64,000 nucleotides of DNA from Candidatus Bipolaricaulis sibiricus. Its GTDB lineage: Bacteria; Bipolaricaulota; Bipolaricaulia; Bipolaricaulales; Bipolaricaulaceae. The notes below the pieces were generated by a model, which saw nothing but the letters and a program-made list of their open reading frames with translations, searched no databases and was not told the origin of the DNA. Location of the stretch: contig CP034928.1 in the NCBI GenBank assembly GCA_004102645.1, forward strand, positions 1,042,153 through 1,106,152, given 5' to 3'. Positions 1 through 8,480 of the stretch are shown one piece after another (within the stretch, counting starts at the first letter, position 1; each line of letters opens with the position of its first letter). Position numbers and translations under genes: made by a program.

Positions 1-896
1 TCAAACGGCCTCCGTGCCCCGTCCGGGACAGAGAACGGGGGCTCGTCGGGCCAGCCCAGCGCGTGCTTCGTTGCCCGCAGCTCCGCTTCCCCCAGCGGGG
101 CACCGTGGACGTGAAACGTCCCGGCCTTCGTTGGCGCACCATAGCCGATCGTCGTCCGCACGCAGAGGAGGGACGGCTGGTCCGCTCTCTCCTTCGCCGC
201 CGCGAGGGCGCGATCCACCGCCGACAGGTCGTTCCCGTCGTCGACCTCGACCACGTGCCACCCCTGCGCCGCAAACCGGTCCGGGACGTCTTCGCTGAAC
301 GCAAGATCGGTAGCGCCGGCGAGTGAGATCCCGTTCTGGTCGTAGAGGACGATCAGCTTCCCGAGGCGGAGGTGTCCGGCAAGGGCACACGCCTCCGCTG
401 ATATCCCCTCCATGAGGTCGCCATCGCTGGCCAAGACGTAGGTTCGATGGTCGACCACGAGATGGCCCGGCCGGTTGAACCGCGCCGCGAGGTGGGCTTC
501 CGCCATGGCCATCCCGACAGCCATGGCCAACCCCTGGCCCAAAGGGCCGGTCGTGGCCTCGACCCCCGGCGTGAGGCCAGCCTCGGGGTGGCCGGGGGTG
601 CGACTTCCCCACTGGCGGAACCGCTGCAGCTCGTCGAGGGATAGATCGTACCCCGCGAGGTGGAGGAGGGCGTACAGCAAGGCCGAGCCATGCCCAGCCG
701 ACAGGACGAACCGATCGCGATCCGGCCACGTGGGATCGCGTGGGTTGTGCTTGAGGTGACGCGTCCACAGCGTGCACGCCATCGGTGCTGCGCCGAGGGG
801 GAGTCCGGGATGGCCGGACTTCGCCCGCTCCACCATCTCCACGGCAAGGATGCGCGCAGCGCTCACCGCTAGGCGTTCGTCATCGGTTCGGCTCAC
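1..896 (-). CDS. tkt: Transketolase, N-terminal part (runs off left edge)
   Basis: Translating the minus strand from GTG at 896 gives about 298 residues of the thiamine-diphosphate domain of transketolase, which moves two-carbon ketol units in the non-oxidative pentose phosphate pathway. Visible landmarks are [15 protein letters not shown] near the N-terminus, [18 protein letters not shown], the TPP/Mg-binding stretch around [14 protein letters not shown], and LYDQNGIS. The reading frame is open to base 1, so the rest of the gene lies outside the window. GTG is chosen because GAGGAGGGG stands 3-4 nt upstream and a TATAAT box about 25 nt upstream. The gene is divergent from purB. Family assignment is secure; whether the protein is full length cannot be seen. 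Confidence 0.93.
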   Translation of the reverse strand, partial: MSRTDDERLAVSAARILAVEMVERAKSGHPGLPLGAAPMACTLWTRHLKHNPRDPTWPDRDRFVLSAGHGSALLYALLHLAGYDLSLDELQRFRQWGSRTPGHPEAGLTPGVEATTGPLGQGLAMAVGMAMAEAHLAARFNRPGHLVVDHRTYVLASDGDLMEGISAEACALAGHLRLGKLIVLYDQNGISLAGATDLAFSEDVPDRFAAQGWHVVEVDDGNDLSAVDRALAAAKERADQPSLLCVRTTIGYGAPTKAGTFHVHGAPLGEAELRATKHALGWPDEPPFSVPDGARRPF

Positions 897-920
897 GGGC
901 CCCTCCTCATCGTGGCAGGG

Positions 921-949
921 ATTATAGCCAGCGCGTCCGTCGCTCCGAA
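921..949 (-). promoter_or_regulatory. Promoter of tkt
   Basis: A perfect TATAAT (926 to 921) is preceded, after 17 nt, by TTCGGA (949 to 944). Transcription would begin about 15-18 nt before the ribosome site of tkt. The -10 is consensus; the -35 is weak. Confidence 0.6.
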
Positions 950-1171
950 CACGAAAGAACGTTGCGCCCACTCCTGCCCATCCCAAGCTGCTCGTGCTGC
1001 AAGGTACACCGGACGCGTCGACCACCGCGGGTCGCCAGGCGCTCCCCCGCATCGCGGCGTGGACATCGCGCACAGCAGGACCGTACCCGACGCGCCCCCT
1101 CCGGTCCGGGCGCTGCTCCGGGACTCCTCAGTGGCCGCCGCCGTGGGGACCGCGTACACCCCCCAACCGAG
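950..1171. other. Intergenic stretch without a recognised gene
   Basis: The 311 nt between the divergent starts of tkt (896) and purB (1208) hold the two promoters at their edges. Open frames cross the middle on both strands but none has family resemblance or a ribosome site. I see no RNA gene, riboswitch fold or repeat. Confidence 0.5.
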
Positions 1172-1201
1172 TTGGCATCTGGGGCAGGAACGGTCTATCC
1201 T
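1172..1201 (+). promoter_or_regulatory. Promoter of purB, leaderless type
   Basis: TTGGCA (1172-1177), an 18-nt spacer and TATCCT (1196-1201) form a sigma-70-type promoter. Only six bases separate the -10 from the GTG start at 1208, so transcription should begin at or within a base or two of the start codon. No Shine-Dalgarno sequence is present. Confidence 0.6.
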
Positions 1202-1207
1202 CTCTCC

Positions 1208-2509
1208 GTGACGCACGACCGTTATGCGCTCGTCCCGATGTCCGACCTCTGGACGCCCGATGCCCAGTACTCGACGTGGTTGAAGGTCGAGCTCGCTGCT
1301 CTGGCCGCGTTGGAGAAGCACGGGGTGGTCCCCTCCGGCACTGCCGCTGCGGTCTCCGCGCGGGCGCGCGTCGACCCTGAGCGAATCCGGTTCTGGGAGG
1401 GGGAGGTTGGACACGACCTCGTGGCCTTCCTGTGGGCGGTGGAGGAGACGGCCGGACGGGAGGGCCGCTGGCTCCACTACGGGCTCACCTCGTCCGACGT
1501 GAAGGACACCGCGCTCGCCCTGACCCTTGTCCGGGCCCTTGACCTTGTGCGCACCCGAGCGACGCGCCTCGAGGCCACGCTGCGCAAGCTCGCGGTGCAA
1601 CACCGCGACACCCCGGTTCTCGGCCGAACCCATGGCCAGGCTGCGGCGCCAACCACGTTCGGCCTCAAGGTACTGGCGTGGGCGGATGAGCTGGGCCGCG
1701 TGCTGGACCGCCTTGACCGAGCGCGCGACCGAATCGCAGTGGGCAAGCTCTCCGGAGCGGTGGGAACCCATGCCTTCTTCCCTCCCCAGGCCGAAGAGAC
1801 GGCCCTCGCCTCGCTCGGGCTCCGGCCGTGCCCGGTCACGACCCAGGTGGTGTCCCGCGACCGCCACGCCGAGGTCGTGTTCGCCCTCGCCTCGGCCGCG
1901 TCGCTCGTGGAGAAGGTTGCCCTCGAGGTGCGGCTCCTGTCGCGGTCCGAGGTAGGGGAAGTTGCCGAGGGAACCCCGGAGGGGTCGTCGGCCATGCCCC
2001 ACAAGCAGAACCCGATCCTGTCCGAGCGGCTGTGCGGTCTGGCGCGGGTCGTGCGGGCTGCAGTCAACCCGGCCCTGGAGGACAATGCTCTGTGGCACGA
2101 GCGGGACATGTCCCATTCATCGGTCGAACGGGTGCTCCTTCCCCAGTGCTTCACCCTTGTCGACTACATGCTGGCCCGGGCAGCGGATCTTGTGGACAGG
2201 CTCGTCGTCTTTCCGGATCGCATGAAGGAGCACCTCGTCGAAGCAGGCGGGCTTCCCTTCTCCGAGGGGCTCCTTCTCGCGCTCGTGCGGTCGGGATTGG
2301 GCCGGCGAGAGGCTCACGCCCTGGTCGCCCGTCTGGCATCCCAAGCTCGGGAGCGCAGAGCAGACCTCGCCCGCGTTGCTGGCGAAGACCCGGCCATCCG
2401 CGACCGGCTGAGCCGCGAGGAGCTGGAGGCTGTGTTCGACCTGAGCAACTCGCTTCGCGACGCCGGCGTGGCGTTCGACCGGGCATGGCCCCACGGGTAT
2501 ACTGGGTGA
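1208..2509 (+). CDS. purB: Adenylosuccinate lyase
   Basis: PurB (433 aa) acts twice in purine synthesis: it cleaves SAICAR to AICAR and adenylosuccinate to AMP, releasing fumarate each time. The fumarase/aspartase-superfamily signature SSAMPHKQNP is at residues 260-269 and carries the mobile-loop catalytic serine. GLTSSDVKDTA and GRTHGQAA supply the other conserved active-site segments. Length fits the Bacillus-type family. The frame is open upstream, but GTG 1208 gives the usual N-terminus (DRYALVPMSDLWTPDAQ) and matches the promoter spacing. purA, the preceding pathway step, lies two genes downstream, so both steps to AMP cluster here, though ileS intervenes. Confidence 0.95.
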   Translation: MTHDRYALVPMSDLWTPDAQYSTWLKVELAALAALEKHGVVPSGTAAAVSARARVDPERIRFWEGEVGHDLVAFLWAVEETAGREGRWLHYGLTSSDVKDTALALTLVRALDLVRTRATRLEATLRKLAVQHRDTPVLGRTHGQAAAPTTFGLKVLAWADELGRVLDRLDRARDRIAVGKLSGAVGTHAFFPPQAEETALASLGLRPCPVTTQVVSRDRHAEVVFALASAASLVEKVALEVRLLSRSEVGEVAEGTPEGSSAMPHKQNPILSERLCGLARVVRAAVNPALEDNALWHERDMSHSSVERVLLPQCFTLVDYMLARAADLVDRLVVFPDRMKEHLVEAGGLPFSEGLLLALVRSGLGRREAHALVARLASQARERRADLARVAGEDPAIRDRLSREELEAVFDLSNSLRDAGVAFDRAWPHGYTG

Positions 2510-2550
2510 GGAGATCACGATGCCTGCGCCACACTGGGCCTGCCGACGCA

Positions 2551-2572
2551 TCCTGCCCCCCCAAGGGCAGGA
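2551..2572 (+). terminator. Hairpin after purB
   Basis: TCCTGCCC pairs perfectly with GGGCAGGA across a 6-nt loop. There is no U-tract behind it. It could end purB transcripts or be a processing or stability hairpin ahead of ileS. The remaining leader up to ileS shows no T-box-like feature. Confidence 0.4.
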
Positions 2573-2651
2573 ATAACGTACTCCAGCGCATTCCGGTAGT
2601 CAGCAACAGCAGAGCAGAGTATTGGGTTCGTGCTTGGGGAAGGAGGAAGGC

Positions 2652-5600
2652 GTGGGGTTCATGAAGCTTGAGGCAGATCCAGGGGCCCGCGAACGCGCGG
2701 TGCTCGCGTTCTGGGAGGAGAGCCAGGCGTTCGCGCGGTCACTCGACGCGCGCCGCAACGGGCCACGGTTTGTGTTCTATGAGGGGCCGCCGACAGCCAA
2801 CGGGCGCCCCCACATCGGGCACCTCCTCGCCCGACTGCAGAAGGACCTCTTCCCCCGCTACCACACGATGCGGGGCCGCTATGTGGGCCGCAAGGCGGGT
2901 TGGGACTGCCACGGCCTGCCCGTGGAGCTCGAAGTGGAGAAGGCGTTGGGCATCACCACCAAGGCCGAGATCGAGCAGTACGGAGTCGAAGCGTTCGTCA
3001 CCCGGTGCCGGGAGTCGGTGCAGACGTACATCCGCGCCTGGGAGGAGATGATCCGACGCCTCGGGTTCTGGATCGACCTCAGCAACCCCTATACGACGTA
3101 CGCCGACGACTACGTGGAGACCCTGTGGTGGGAGCTCAAGGAGATCCACGCGCGGGGGCTCCTCTACCCTGGTCACAAGATCCTCCCCTATTGCCCCCGC
3201 TGCGGAACTTCGCTGTCCTCGCACGAGGTGGCCCAGGGTTACGCCCGGGTGGCGGACCCCTCGGTGTTCGTCCGAATGCCCCTGGCTGATGCGCCGAACG
3301 TGGCATTGCTGGTGTGGACGACAACCCCGTGGACGCTGCCCGCCAACGTTGCGGTCGCCATCCAGCCCGAGGCCCCGTACGCTGAGGTCGAGTACAACGG
3401 GGAGCGCCTCGTTCTTGCCGCGTCCCGGGTGTCGGCGGTGCTCGGCGACGACGCGCGGGTCCTCCGGCTCCTGCCGGGACACGAACTCGTGGGCAAGGCG
3501 TACGAACCTGTGTACCGGTTGGCGACGGGCGAGGCGGCGTACCGAGTGCAGCCGGCGGGCTTCGTGTCGCTGGACGAGGGGACGGGAATCGTCCACATCG
3601 CTCCTGCGTTTGGGGAAGAGGACTACTCGCTGGGCCGAGAGGCCAATCTACCCTTCCTCCAACCGGTGGACCGGGGAGGGCGGTTCACCGACGAGTTCAA
3701 GCTTGCAGCCGGCATGTTCGTGAAAGACGCAGACCCAACCATCCTCCGGGATCTTGCCGAGCGAGGGCGGCTGTTCCGCAGAGAGGACTACGAGCACGAC
3801 TACCCGTTCTGTTGGCGGTGCGACACGCCGCTCCTGTACTACGCCCTCGACTCGTGGTTCATCGCCACCACGCAAGCCAAGGACGAGATCATCACGGCGA
3901 GCCAGACCGTGGCGTGGCACCCCCCGCACGTCGGGGAGAGCCGATTCGGGGACTTCCTCGCCTCGATGCGGGACTGGGCCCTGTCACGGGACCGATACTG
4001 GGGGACTCCCCTGCCAGTCTGGACGTGCACGGGGTGTGGCGCGGTGCGGGTTGTCGGGTCCCGCGCCGAGCTTGTGGAGTGGGCGGTCGACCCCGACCTC
4101 GCGCGCACGGTGGAACTCCATCGACCCTACGTGGACCGGGTCGAGCTCCGCTGTCGGTGCGGCCGCACCCTGCGCCGCGTGCCGTACGTGCTCGACACGT
4201 GGTTTGACTCCGGGTCGATGCACACCGCGCAGTGGCACTACCCGTTCGAGAACCAGGATCAGTTCACGGCGAACTATCCCGCGGACTTCATCAGCGAGGG
4301 GCTCGACCAAACGCGAGGTTGGTTCTACACGATGCTCGTCACGGGGGTCCTCCTGCACGGGTCAGCCCCGTACCGGAACGTCCTCGTCACCGGGATGGGA
4401 CTCGATCGCGAGGGTCAGAAGATGAGCAAGTCACGGGGCAACGTGCTCGACCCGATGCCCCTCGTCGAGGCTCACGGCGCCGACGCGGTGCGGTGGTACC
4501 TCGCCTCCGAATCCGCCCCATGGAACGAGCGGCGCTACGATGAGAGCGGGGCCCAACAGGCCCGGTTCGGGTTCCTCGACACGGTGCGCAACTGCCATGA
4601 CTTCTTCGTTCTCTACGCCGAGATCGACGGGTTCTCCGCGGACATGGCGGTCCGTCCGGTCGCGGAGCGTCCCCCGCTCGATCGGTGGCTCGTCTCCCGC
4701 GTGGCAACCACAGTCGAACGGGTCACAGCAGCACTCGATGGGTTCGACCCCCTCGCTGCAACCCGCGAGATCGGGGCCCTCGTCGATGACCTCTCCAACT
4801 GGTACATCCGTCTCTCCCGTCCCCGGTTCTGGGGCGGGGGGCTGACCCAAGACAAGATCGCGGCCTACGGAACCCTGTACGAGGCGCTGCGGACACTCGC
4901 CCTCCTTCTTGCCCCGTTCACCCCATTCCTCGCCGAAGCGCTGTGGATGTCGCTTCGGATGGACCACGACCCAGATTCGGTGCACCTTGCGGACTGGCCG
5001 ACGGCACCGCAGCGCGATCCCGCCCTCGAGGCGCAGATGACCCGCGTGCGAAGCGTGGCCTCGCTCGCGCTCTCGGCGCGCAACCTGGCCAAGGTCAAGG
5101 TCCGCCAACCCCTGTCCACCCTCTACGTCCTCCACCGCGACGGAGACGAGAGTATCCCAGACGAGCTGTGGGCCCTGGTCCGTGACGAGGTGAACGTCAA
5201 GGCGGTTGTCCGGGCCGATACCTTCGATCCCTACCGCGTTCCCAGGCTATCTCCCGACTTCCGGCGGCTGGGCCCCGCTTACGGGGACCGGGCGCCCAAG
5301 ATCGCCGCCGCCCTCAGCCACACCGACCCCCGCCGCGCCGCGGCCGACCTCGCAACCCGAGGTCGGATCGAGCTGAAGATCGACGGCGAGGTGCTCACGC
5401 TCGACTCCGACCTGGTCCGGGTGGAGTGGAAGGCGACCGAGGGGTACGCCGTGGCAGCGGGCCCGGATGGAGCCGTGGCCCTTGACCTCAAGCTCGACGA
5501 GGTGCTCAAGGCGGAGGGCGACCTGCGGGAACTCGTCCACCGCCTCCAGCTCGCCCGCAAGGAGGCGGGGTTTGCAGTCACGGACCGGATCGAACTCGGG

Positions 5601-5768
5601 TACGATGGACCGATCGGCGCGATCTTCCGTCGCTTCTCGGACCGTATCGGGGCCGAGGTCCTCGCCGTGGCCATCACCCAAGGGGAGCTACCCGGCGCTG
5701 AACACGAGGTGGATCTCGTGGTCCACGGTCGCAGCGGGACAGTCTGGCTCAAGCGGAGCAGGAGGTAG
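2652..5768 (+). CDS. ileS: Isoleucyl-tRNA synthetase, type 2
   Basis: Class I cytosolic enzyme that charges tRNA-Ile and hydrolyses misactivated valine. The HIGH motif appears as PHIGH (residues 53-57) in the context YEGPPTANGRPHIGH, which marks the IleS2 (archaeal/eukaryotic-like) branch rather than the E. coli type. KMSKS is at 590-594. The editing domain includes WTTTPWTLPANVAVA, and the anticodon-binding and C-terminal domains follow. About 1038 residues is the expected size. AGGAGGAAGG at 2641-2650 suits GTG 2652 (5-nt spacer) better than ATG 2661 (14 nt), so the true start could be three codons later. IleS2 enzymes are typically mupirocin-insensitive. purA follows after two bases. Confidence 0.95.
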   Translation: MGFMKLEADPGARERAVLAFWEESQAFARSLDARRNGPRFVFYEGPPTANGRPHIGHLLARLQKDLFPRYHTMRGRYVGRKAGWDCHGLPVELEVEKALGITTKAEIEQYGVEAFVTRCRESVQTYIRAWEEMIRRLGFWIDLSNPYTTYADDYVETLWWELKEIHARGLLYPGHKILPYCPRCGTSLSSHEVAQGYARVADPSVFVRMPLADAPNVALLVWTTTPWTLPANVAVAIQPEAPYAEVEYNGERLVLAASRVSAVLGDDARVLRLLPGHELVGKAYEPVYRLATGEAAYRVQPAGFVSLDEGTGIVHIAPAFGEEDYSLGREANLPFLQPVDRGGRFTDEFKLAAGMFVKDADPTILRDLAERGRLFRREDYEHDYPFCWRCDTPLLYYALDSWFIATTQAKDEIITASQTVAWHPPHVGESRFGDFLASMRDWALSRDRYWGTPLPVWTCTGCGAVRVVGSRAELVEWAVDPDLARTVELHRPYVDRVELRCRCGRTLRRVPYVLDTWFDSGSMHTAQWHYPFENQDQFTANYPADFISEGLDQTRGWFYTMLVTGVLLHGSAPYRNVLVTGMGLDREGQKMSKSRGNVLDPMPLVEAHGADAVRWYLASESAPWNERRYDESGAQQARFGFLDTVRNCHDFFVLYAEIDGFSADMAVRPVAERPPLDRWLVSRVATTVERVTAALDGFDPLAATREIGALVDDLSNWYIRLSRPRFWGGGLTQDKIAAYGTLYEALRTLALLLAPFTPFLAEALWMSLRMDHDPDSVHLADWPTAPQRDPALEAQMTRVRSVASLALSARNLAKVKVRQPLSTLYVLHRDGDESIPDELWALVRDEVNVKAVVRADTFDPYRVPRLSPDFRRLGPAYGDRAPKIAAALSHTDPRRAAADLATRGRIELKIDGEVLTLDSDLVRVEWKATEGYAVAAGPDGAVALDLKLDEVLKAEGDLRELVHRLQLARKEAGFAVTDRIELGYDGPIGAIFRRFSDRIGAEVLAVAITQGELPGAEHEVDLVVHGRSGTVWLKRSRR

Positions 5769-5770
5769 CG

Positions 5771-7012
5771 GTGTCGGCGATCGCCGTGATCGGCGCCCAA
5801 TGGGGCGATGAAGCGAAGGGAAAGGTCGTTCACCACCTGTGCCGGAAGGCGCGGATGTGCGTCCGGTTCAACGGAGGAGCCAACGCGGGGCACACGGTGG
5901 AGGACGAGTGGGGCACAGCCCGCCTTCACCTCGTGCCGTCCGGGGCACTGCACCCCGAGTGCCAGGGGGTGATCGGCCACGGTGTAGCCCTTGACCCATG
6001 GGGTTTGGAACAGGAGCTCGCCGAGCTCCGTACGCAGGGACGCCCAGAGCCGGACCTCTACCTCTCGGATCGGGTTCACCTCGTCCTCCCCTACCACCGC
6101 ACGCGGGAACTGGCGAGCGGAGATGCCGACCGGATTGGCACGACCCGCCGCGGAATCGGGCCCGCCTACGAGGACCGCGTTGCCCGGCGCGGCCTCCGAC
6201 TGGCCGACCTCGACGACAGGCTGTTTGTCGAGGAGCACGTGCACCGGTCCGCCCGCGACGCGGCGTACACGGGCGATCTCGATCGGATCGTCGCCGATCT
6301 TCTTCGGTTCCGCGAGCGGTTCTCCTCCCGGATCGGCGACGCTCGGGAGTGGATCACCGCAGCCCTCGACCGCGGGGAGCCCGTGGTGTTTGAGGGTGCT
6401 CAGGGCACCCTCCTCGACCTCGACCTCGGCACGTACCCCTATGTGACCTCCTCCGTGACCACCGTTCACGGGATCTGCTGGGGAACGGGGGTCCGCGCTG
6501 AGCCAACCCGGATCATCGGCGTGACCAAGGCGTACACAACCCGGGTCGGTGAGGGGCCGTTCCCGAGCGAGGACACGGGCCCGGCCGGCGAGCGATTGCG
6601 CAACAGGGGGAAGGAGTACGGCGCGACCACCGGGCGGCCCCGGCGCTGCGGGTGGCTCGATCTCGTTGCCCTACGGTACGCCCACGAGGTGAACCGGTTC
6701 ACCGGGCTTGCGCTGACCAAGCTCGACGTTCTCTCTGGGCTGGACGAGATCGCGGTCGCCGTCGGGTATCGGATCGGGGGACGGACCGTGGACCGATTCC
6801 CGGCCCGGGCAGCTGACCTCGCCCGTGCCGAACCCGTCTACGATCGCCTCCCGGGCTGGGATGCGGACATCGCTGGCGCTCAGGACTTCGCGGCACTCCC
6901 CCCCGCTGCCCAGCGGTTCGTGCGACGGATCGAAGACGAGGTAGGAGCCGCGGTGGAACTCATCGGCACAGGGCCGGGCGCCGCGGCGATCATCGAGCGG
7001 GAGGGCGGATGA
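5771..7012 (+). CDS. purA: Adenylosuccinate synthetase
   Basis: PurA (413 aa) joins aspartate to IMP using GTP, the first committed step to AMP. The N-terminal P-loop region reads IGAQWGDEAKGKVV, followed by RFNGGANAGHTVE. TTRRGIGPAYEDR, TKAYTTRVGEGPFPSE and ATTGRPRRCGWLD are the other family hallmarks (IMP, aspartate and GTP sites). One departure is the P-loop GDEGKGK, which here is GDEAKGK; the catalytic Asp and the Lys residues are kept. The GTG start has AGGAGGT at the ideal distance, overlapping the end of ileS. It shares ATGA with the next gene, so ileS-purA-FAH are probably translated from one message. Confidence 0.95.
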   Translation: MSAIAVIGAQWGDEAKGKVVHHLCRKARMCVRFNGGANAGHTVEDEWGTARLHLVPSGALHPECQGVIGHGVALDPWGLEQELAELRTQGRPEPDLYLSDRVHLVLPYHRTRELASGDADRIGTTRRGIGPAYEDRVARRGLRLADLDDRLFVEEHVHRSARDAAYTGDLDRIVADLLRFRERFSSRIGDAREWITAALDRGEPVVFEGAQGTLLDLDLGTYPYVTSSVTTVHGICWGTGVRAEPTRIIGVTKAYTTRVGEGPFPSEDTGPAGERLRNRGKEYGATTGRPRRCGWLDLVALRYAHEVNRFTGLALTKLDVLSGLDEIAVAVGYRIGGRTVDRFPARAADLARAEPVYDRLPGWDADIAGAQDFAALPPAAQRFVRRIEDEVGAAVELIGTGPGAAAIIEREGG

Positions 7013-7749
7013 GGATTGTCCGGTTCGGCCGTGGAACCTGGGGTGCCGTCGATGATGACAGGGTCTGGGTCACCCTTGGCCCAGGTGGACGTCGCACGGG
7101 ACGGGCGTTCGCCCTCGACGCGGTCCGCCTGCTCCCGCCGGCGCGGCCAACGAAGATCGTGTGTGTGGGACGGAACTATCGGGAGCACATCCGCGAGATG
7201 GGACACCCTGACGAGGCTCCGGCCGAGCCGGGGTTGTTCCTCAAGGCCCCCAATGCCCTCGCTGCGCCCGGAGCGACGATTCCGTACCCTCCGTTCACCC
7301 GCTCGCTGTCCTACGAGGGCGAGCTCGCCGTCGTCATCGGAAAGTCGATGCGGTCGGTCCCCGAGCAGACCGCATTGGACCACGTCCTCGGCTACACGTG
7401 TGCCATCGACCTTACGGCCCGCGACCGTCAGAAGAGCGATCTGCAGTGGGTTCGAGCGAAGTCAGCCGACGGCTTCCTGCCGCTGGGGCCCTGGGTGGAG
7501 ACCACCCTCGACCCCCAGCACGTGTCGCTCCGGACCCGTGTGAACGGGGAGCTTCGTCAGGATGGGCGCACAGAGGACATGATCTTCCCCGTGTCGCGGG
7601 TTCTTGCGTTTGCCAGCTCGTTCATGACGTTGGTTCCCGGAGACGTAGTCCTTACCGGTACCCCCGCTGGAGTGGGGGAACTCCACCCCGGAGACGAGGT
7701 CGAGGTCACCATCGAGGGGATTGGCGCTCTCCGCGTGCGCATCGGATGA
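7009..7749 (+). CDS. Fumarylacetoacetate hydrolase family protein
   Basis: A 246-residue protein with the compact bacterial FAH fold: a short N-terminal domain (residues 1-50), then KIVCVGRNYREHIREMG and the catalytic domain with the metal-binding YEGELAVVIGK motif, RDRQKSDLQW and GDVVLLTGTPAGVG (written here as DVVLTGTPAGVG). Characterised relatives are acylpyruvate hydrolases, oxaloacetate tautomerases/decarboxylases and 2-hydroxyhepta-2,4-diene-1,7-dioate isomerases. The substrate cannot be told from sequence, and no aromatic-degradation genes are nearby. Oxaloacetate or acylpyruvate housekeeping is the simplest guess. Its ATG overlaps the purA stop by four bases (ATGA), indicating translational coupling. 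Confidence 0.88.
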   Translation: MRIVRFGRGTWGAVDDDRVWVTLGPGGRRTGRAFALDAVRLLPPARPTKIVCVGRNYREHIREMGHPDEAPAEPGLFLKAPNALAAPGATIPYPPFTRSLSYEGELAVVIGKSMRSVPEQTALDHVLGYTCAIDLTARDRQKSDLQWVRAKSADGFLPLGPWVETTLDPQHVSLRTRVNGELRQDGRTEDMIFPVSRVLAFASSFMTLVPGDVVLTGTPAGVGELHPGDEVEVTIEGIGALRVRIG

Positions 7750-7764
7750 CGGAGTCCTCTCCGG

Positions 7765-7793
7765 TTGATGTCCGCAGCGCGGGCGCTTATGAT
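7765..7793 (+). promoter_or_regulatory. Promoter of rplM
   Basis: TTGATG (7765-7770), a 17-nt spacer and TATGAT (7788-7793) lie 25 nt before the rplM start, with GGAGGAAGG in between. This gives rplM its own promoter immediately after the FAH gene. Confidence 0.65.
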
Positions 7794-7818
7794 CCCGGTC
7801 CAATACGAGGAGGAAGGG

Positions 7819-8262
7819 ATGCAGAAGACCTACATGGCCAAGAAGGGCGACGCGGGGGTCACGTTCCGCCGCGAGTGGCTTGTCGTGGACGCCACCGACC
7901 AGCCGCTCGGACGGCTCGCCTCCAAACTGGCGACGATCCTTCAAGGCAAGCACAAGCCAACCTACACCCCGTTCTTTGACGTAGGCGACTACGTGATCGT
8001 GATCAACGCCGACCGGGTACGTCTCACGGGCAAGAAGTGGGACCAGAAAATGTACTATCGCCATTCCGGGTACGTGGGGCACCTCACCGCGACCCCCTAC
8101 CGGGAGGTCCAGAAGCGCCATCCAGAGATTCCGATCCGGATCGCGGTCCGAAGGATGCTCCCCAAGAACGAGCTCGGAAGGCGCATGCTGCGCAAGCTCA
8201 AGATCTACCCGGGCTCCGAGCACCCGCACGCTGCGCAGGCTCCGTCGCCGCTCTCGCTGTAG
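7819..8262 (+). CDS. rplM: 50S ribosomal protein L13
   Basis: L13 (147 aa) is an early-assembling large-subunit protein that binds 23S rRNA. REWLVVDATDQPLGRLAS, GDYVIVINADRV, YYRHSGYVG and the C-terminal MLPKNELGRRMLRKLKIYPG are hallmark segments. ATG 7819 is chosen over upstream in-frame starts because GGAGGAAGG lies just ahead and the length then matches the family. In most bacteria rpsI (S9) follows directly. Here the next 200 nt are non-coding and the following gene is an unrelated secreted protein, so the L13-S9 pair is broken. Confidence 0.96.
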   Translation: MQKTYMAKKGDAGVTFRREWLVVDATDQPLGRLASKLATILQGKHKPTYTPFFDVGDYVIVINADRVRLTGKKWDQKMYYRHSGYVGHLTATPYREVQKRHPEIPIRIAVRRMLPKNELGRRMLRKLKIYPGSEHPHAAQAPSPLSL

Positions 8263-8420
8263 ACACCACGCGCCCTTCTCCGAGGTGACCTAGGTCCCTT
8301 CGTCCCCAGACAAACCAGGGGCGGGGGGTCCTCCTCTTTCCTCCGGCTCCGCCTCAGCCTCGGGTAGCCTCTCCCTCCGAAGACCATGATCAGGACGAAG
8401 GTGGGGGGTGATCCCAGTTA

Positions 8421-8449
8421 CAGACACAGCCAGGATTTGCCGCTAGACT
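8421..8449 (+). promoter_or_regulatory. Probable promoter of the PKD-protein gene
   Basis: CAGACA (8421-8426), 17 nt and TAGACT (8444-8449) resemble a -35/-10 pair (four of six consensus bases each). They precede an AAGGAGG site at 8468-8474. The rest of 8263-8480 shows only a GACCTAGGTC palindrome near 8287 and no gene. Confidence 0.4.
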
Positions 8450-8480
8450 GGCAGAGGTCCACAAGGTAAGGAGGTTGACA

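Noticed and set aside
893..2116. Long open frame on the minus strand opposite purB
   Set aside because: GC-rich codon bias in purB leaves the opposite strand open. No family motifs, no start signals, and it overlaps two well-identified genes.
2510..2651. T-box riboswitch upstream of ileS
   Set aside because: The 142-nt leader has one small hairpin but no visible T-box sequence or specifier-loop structure.
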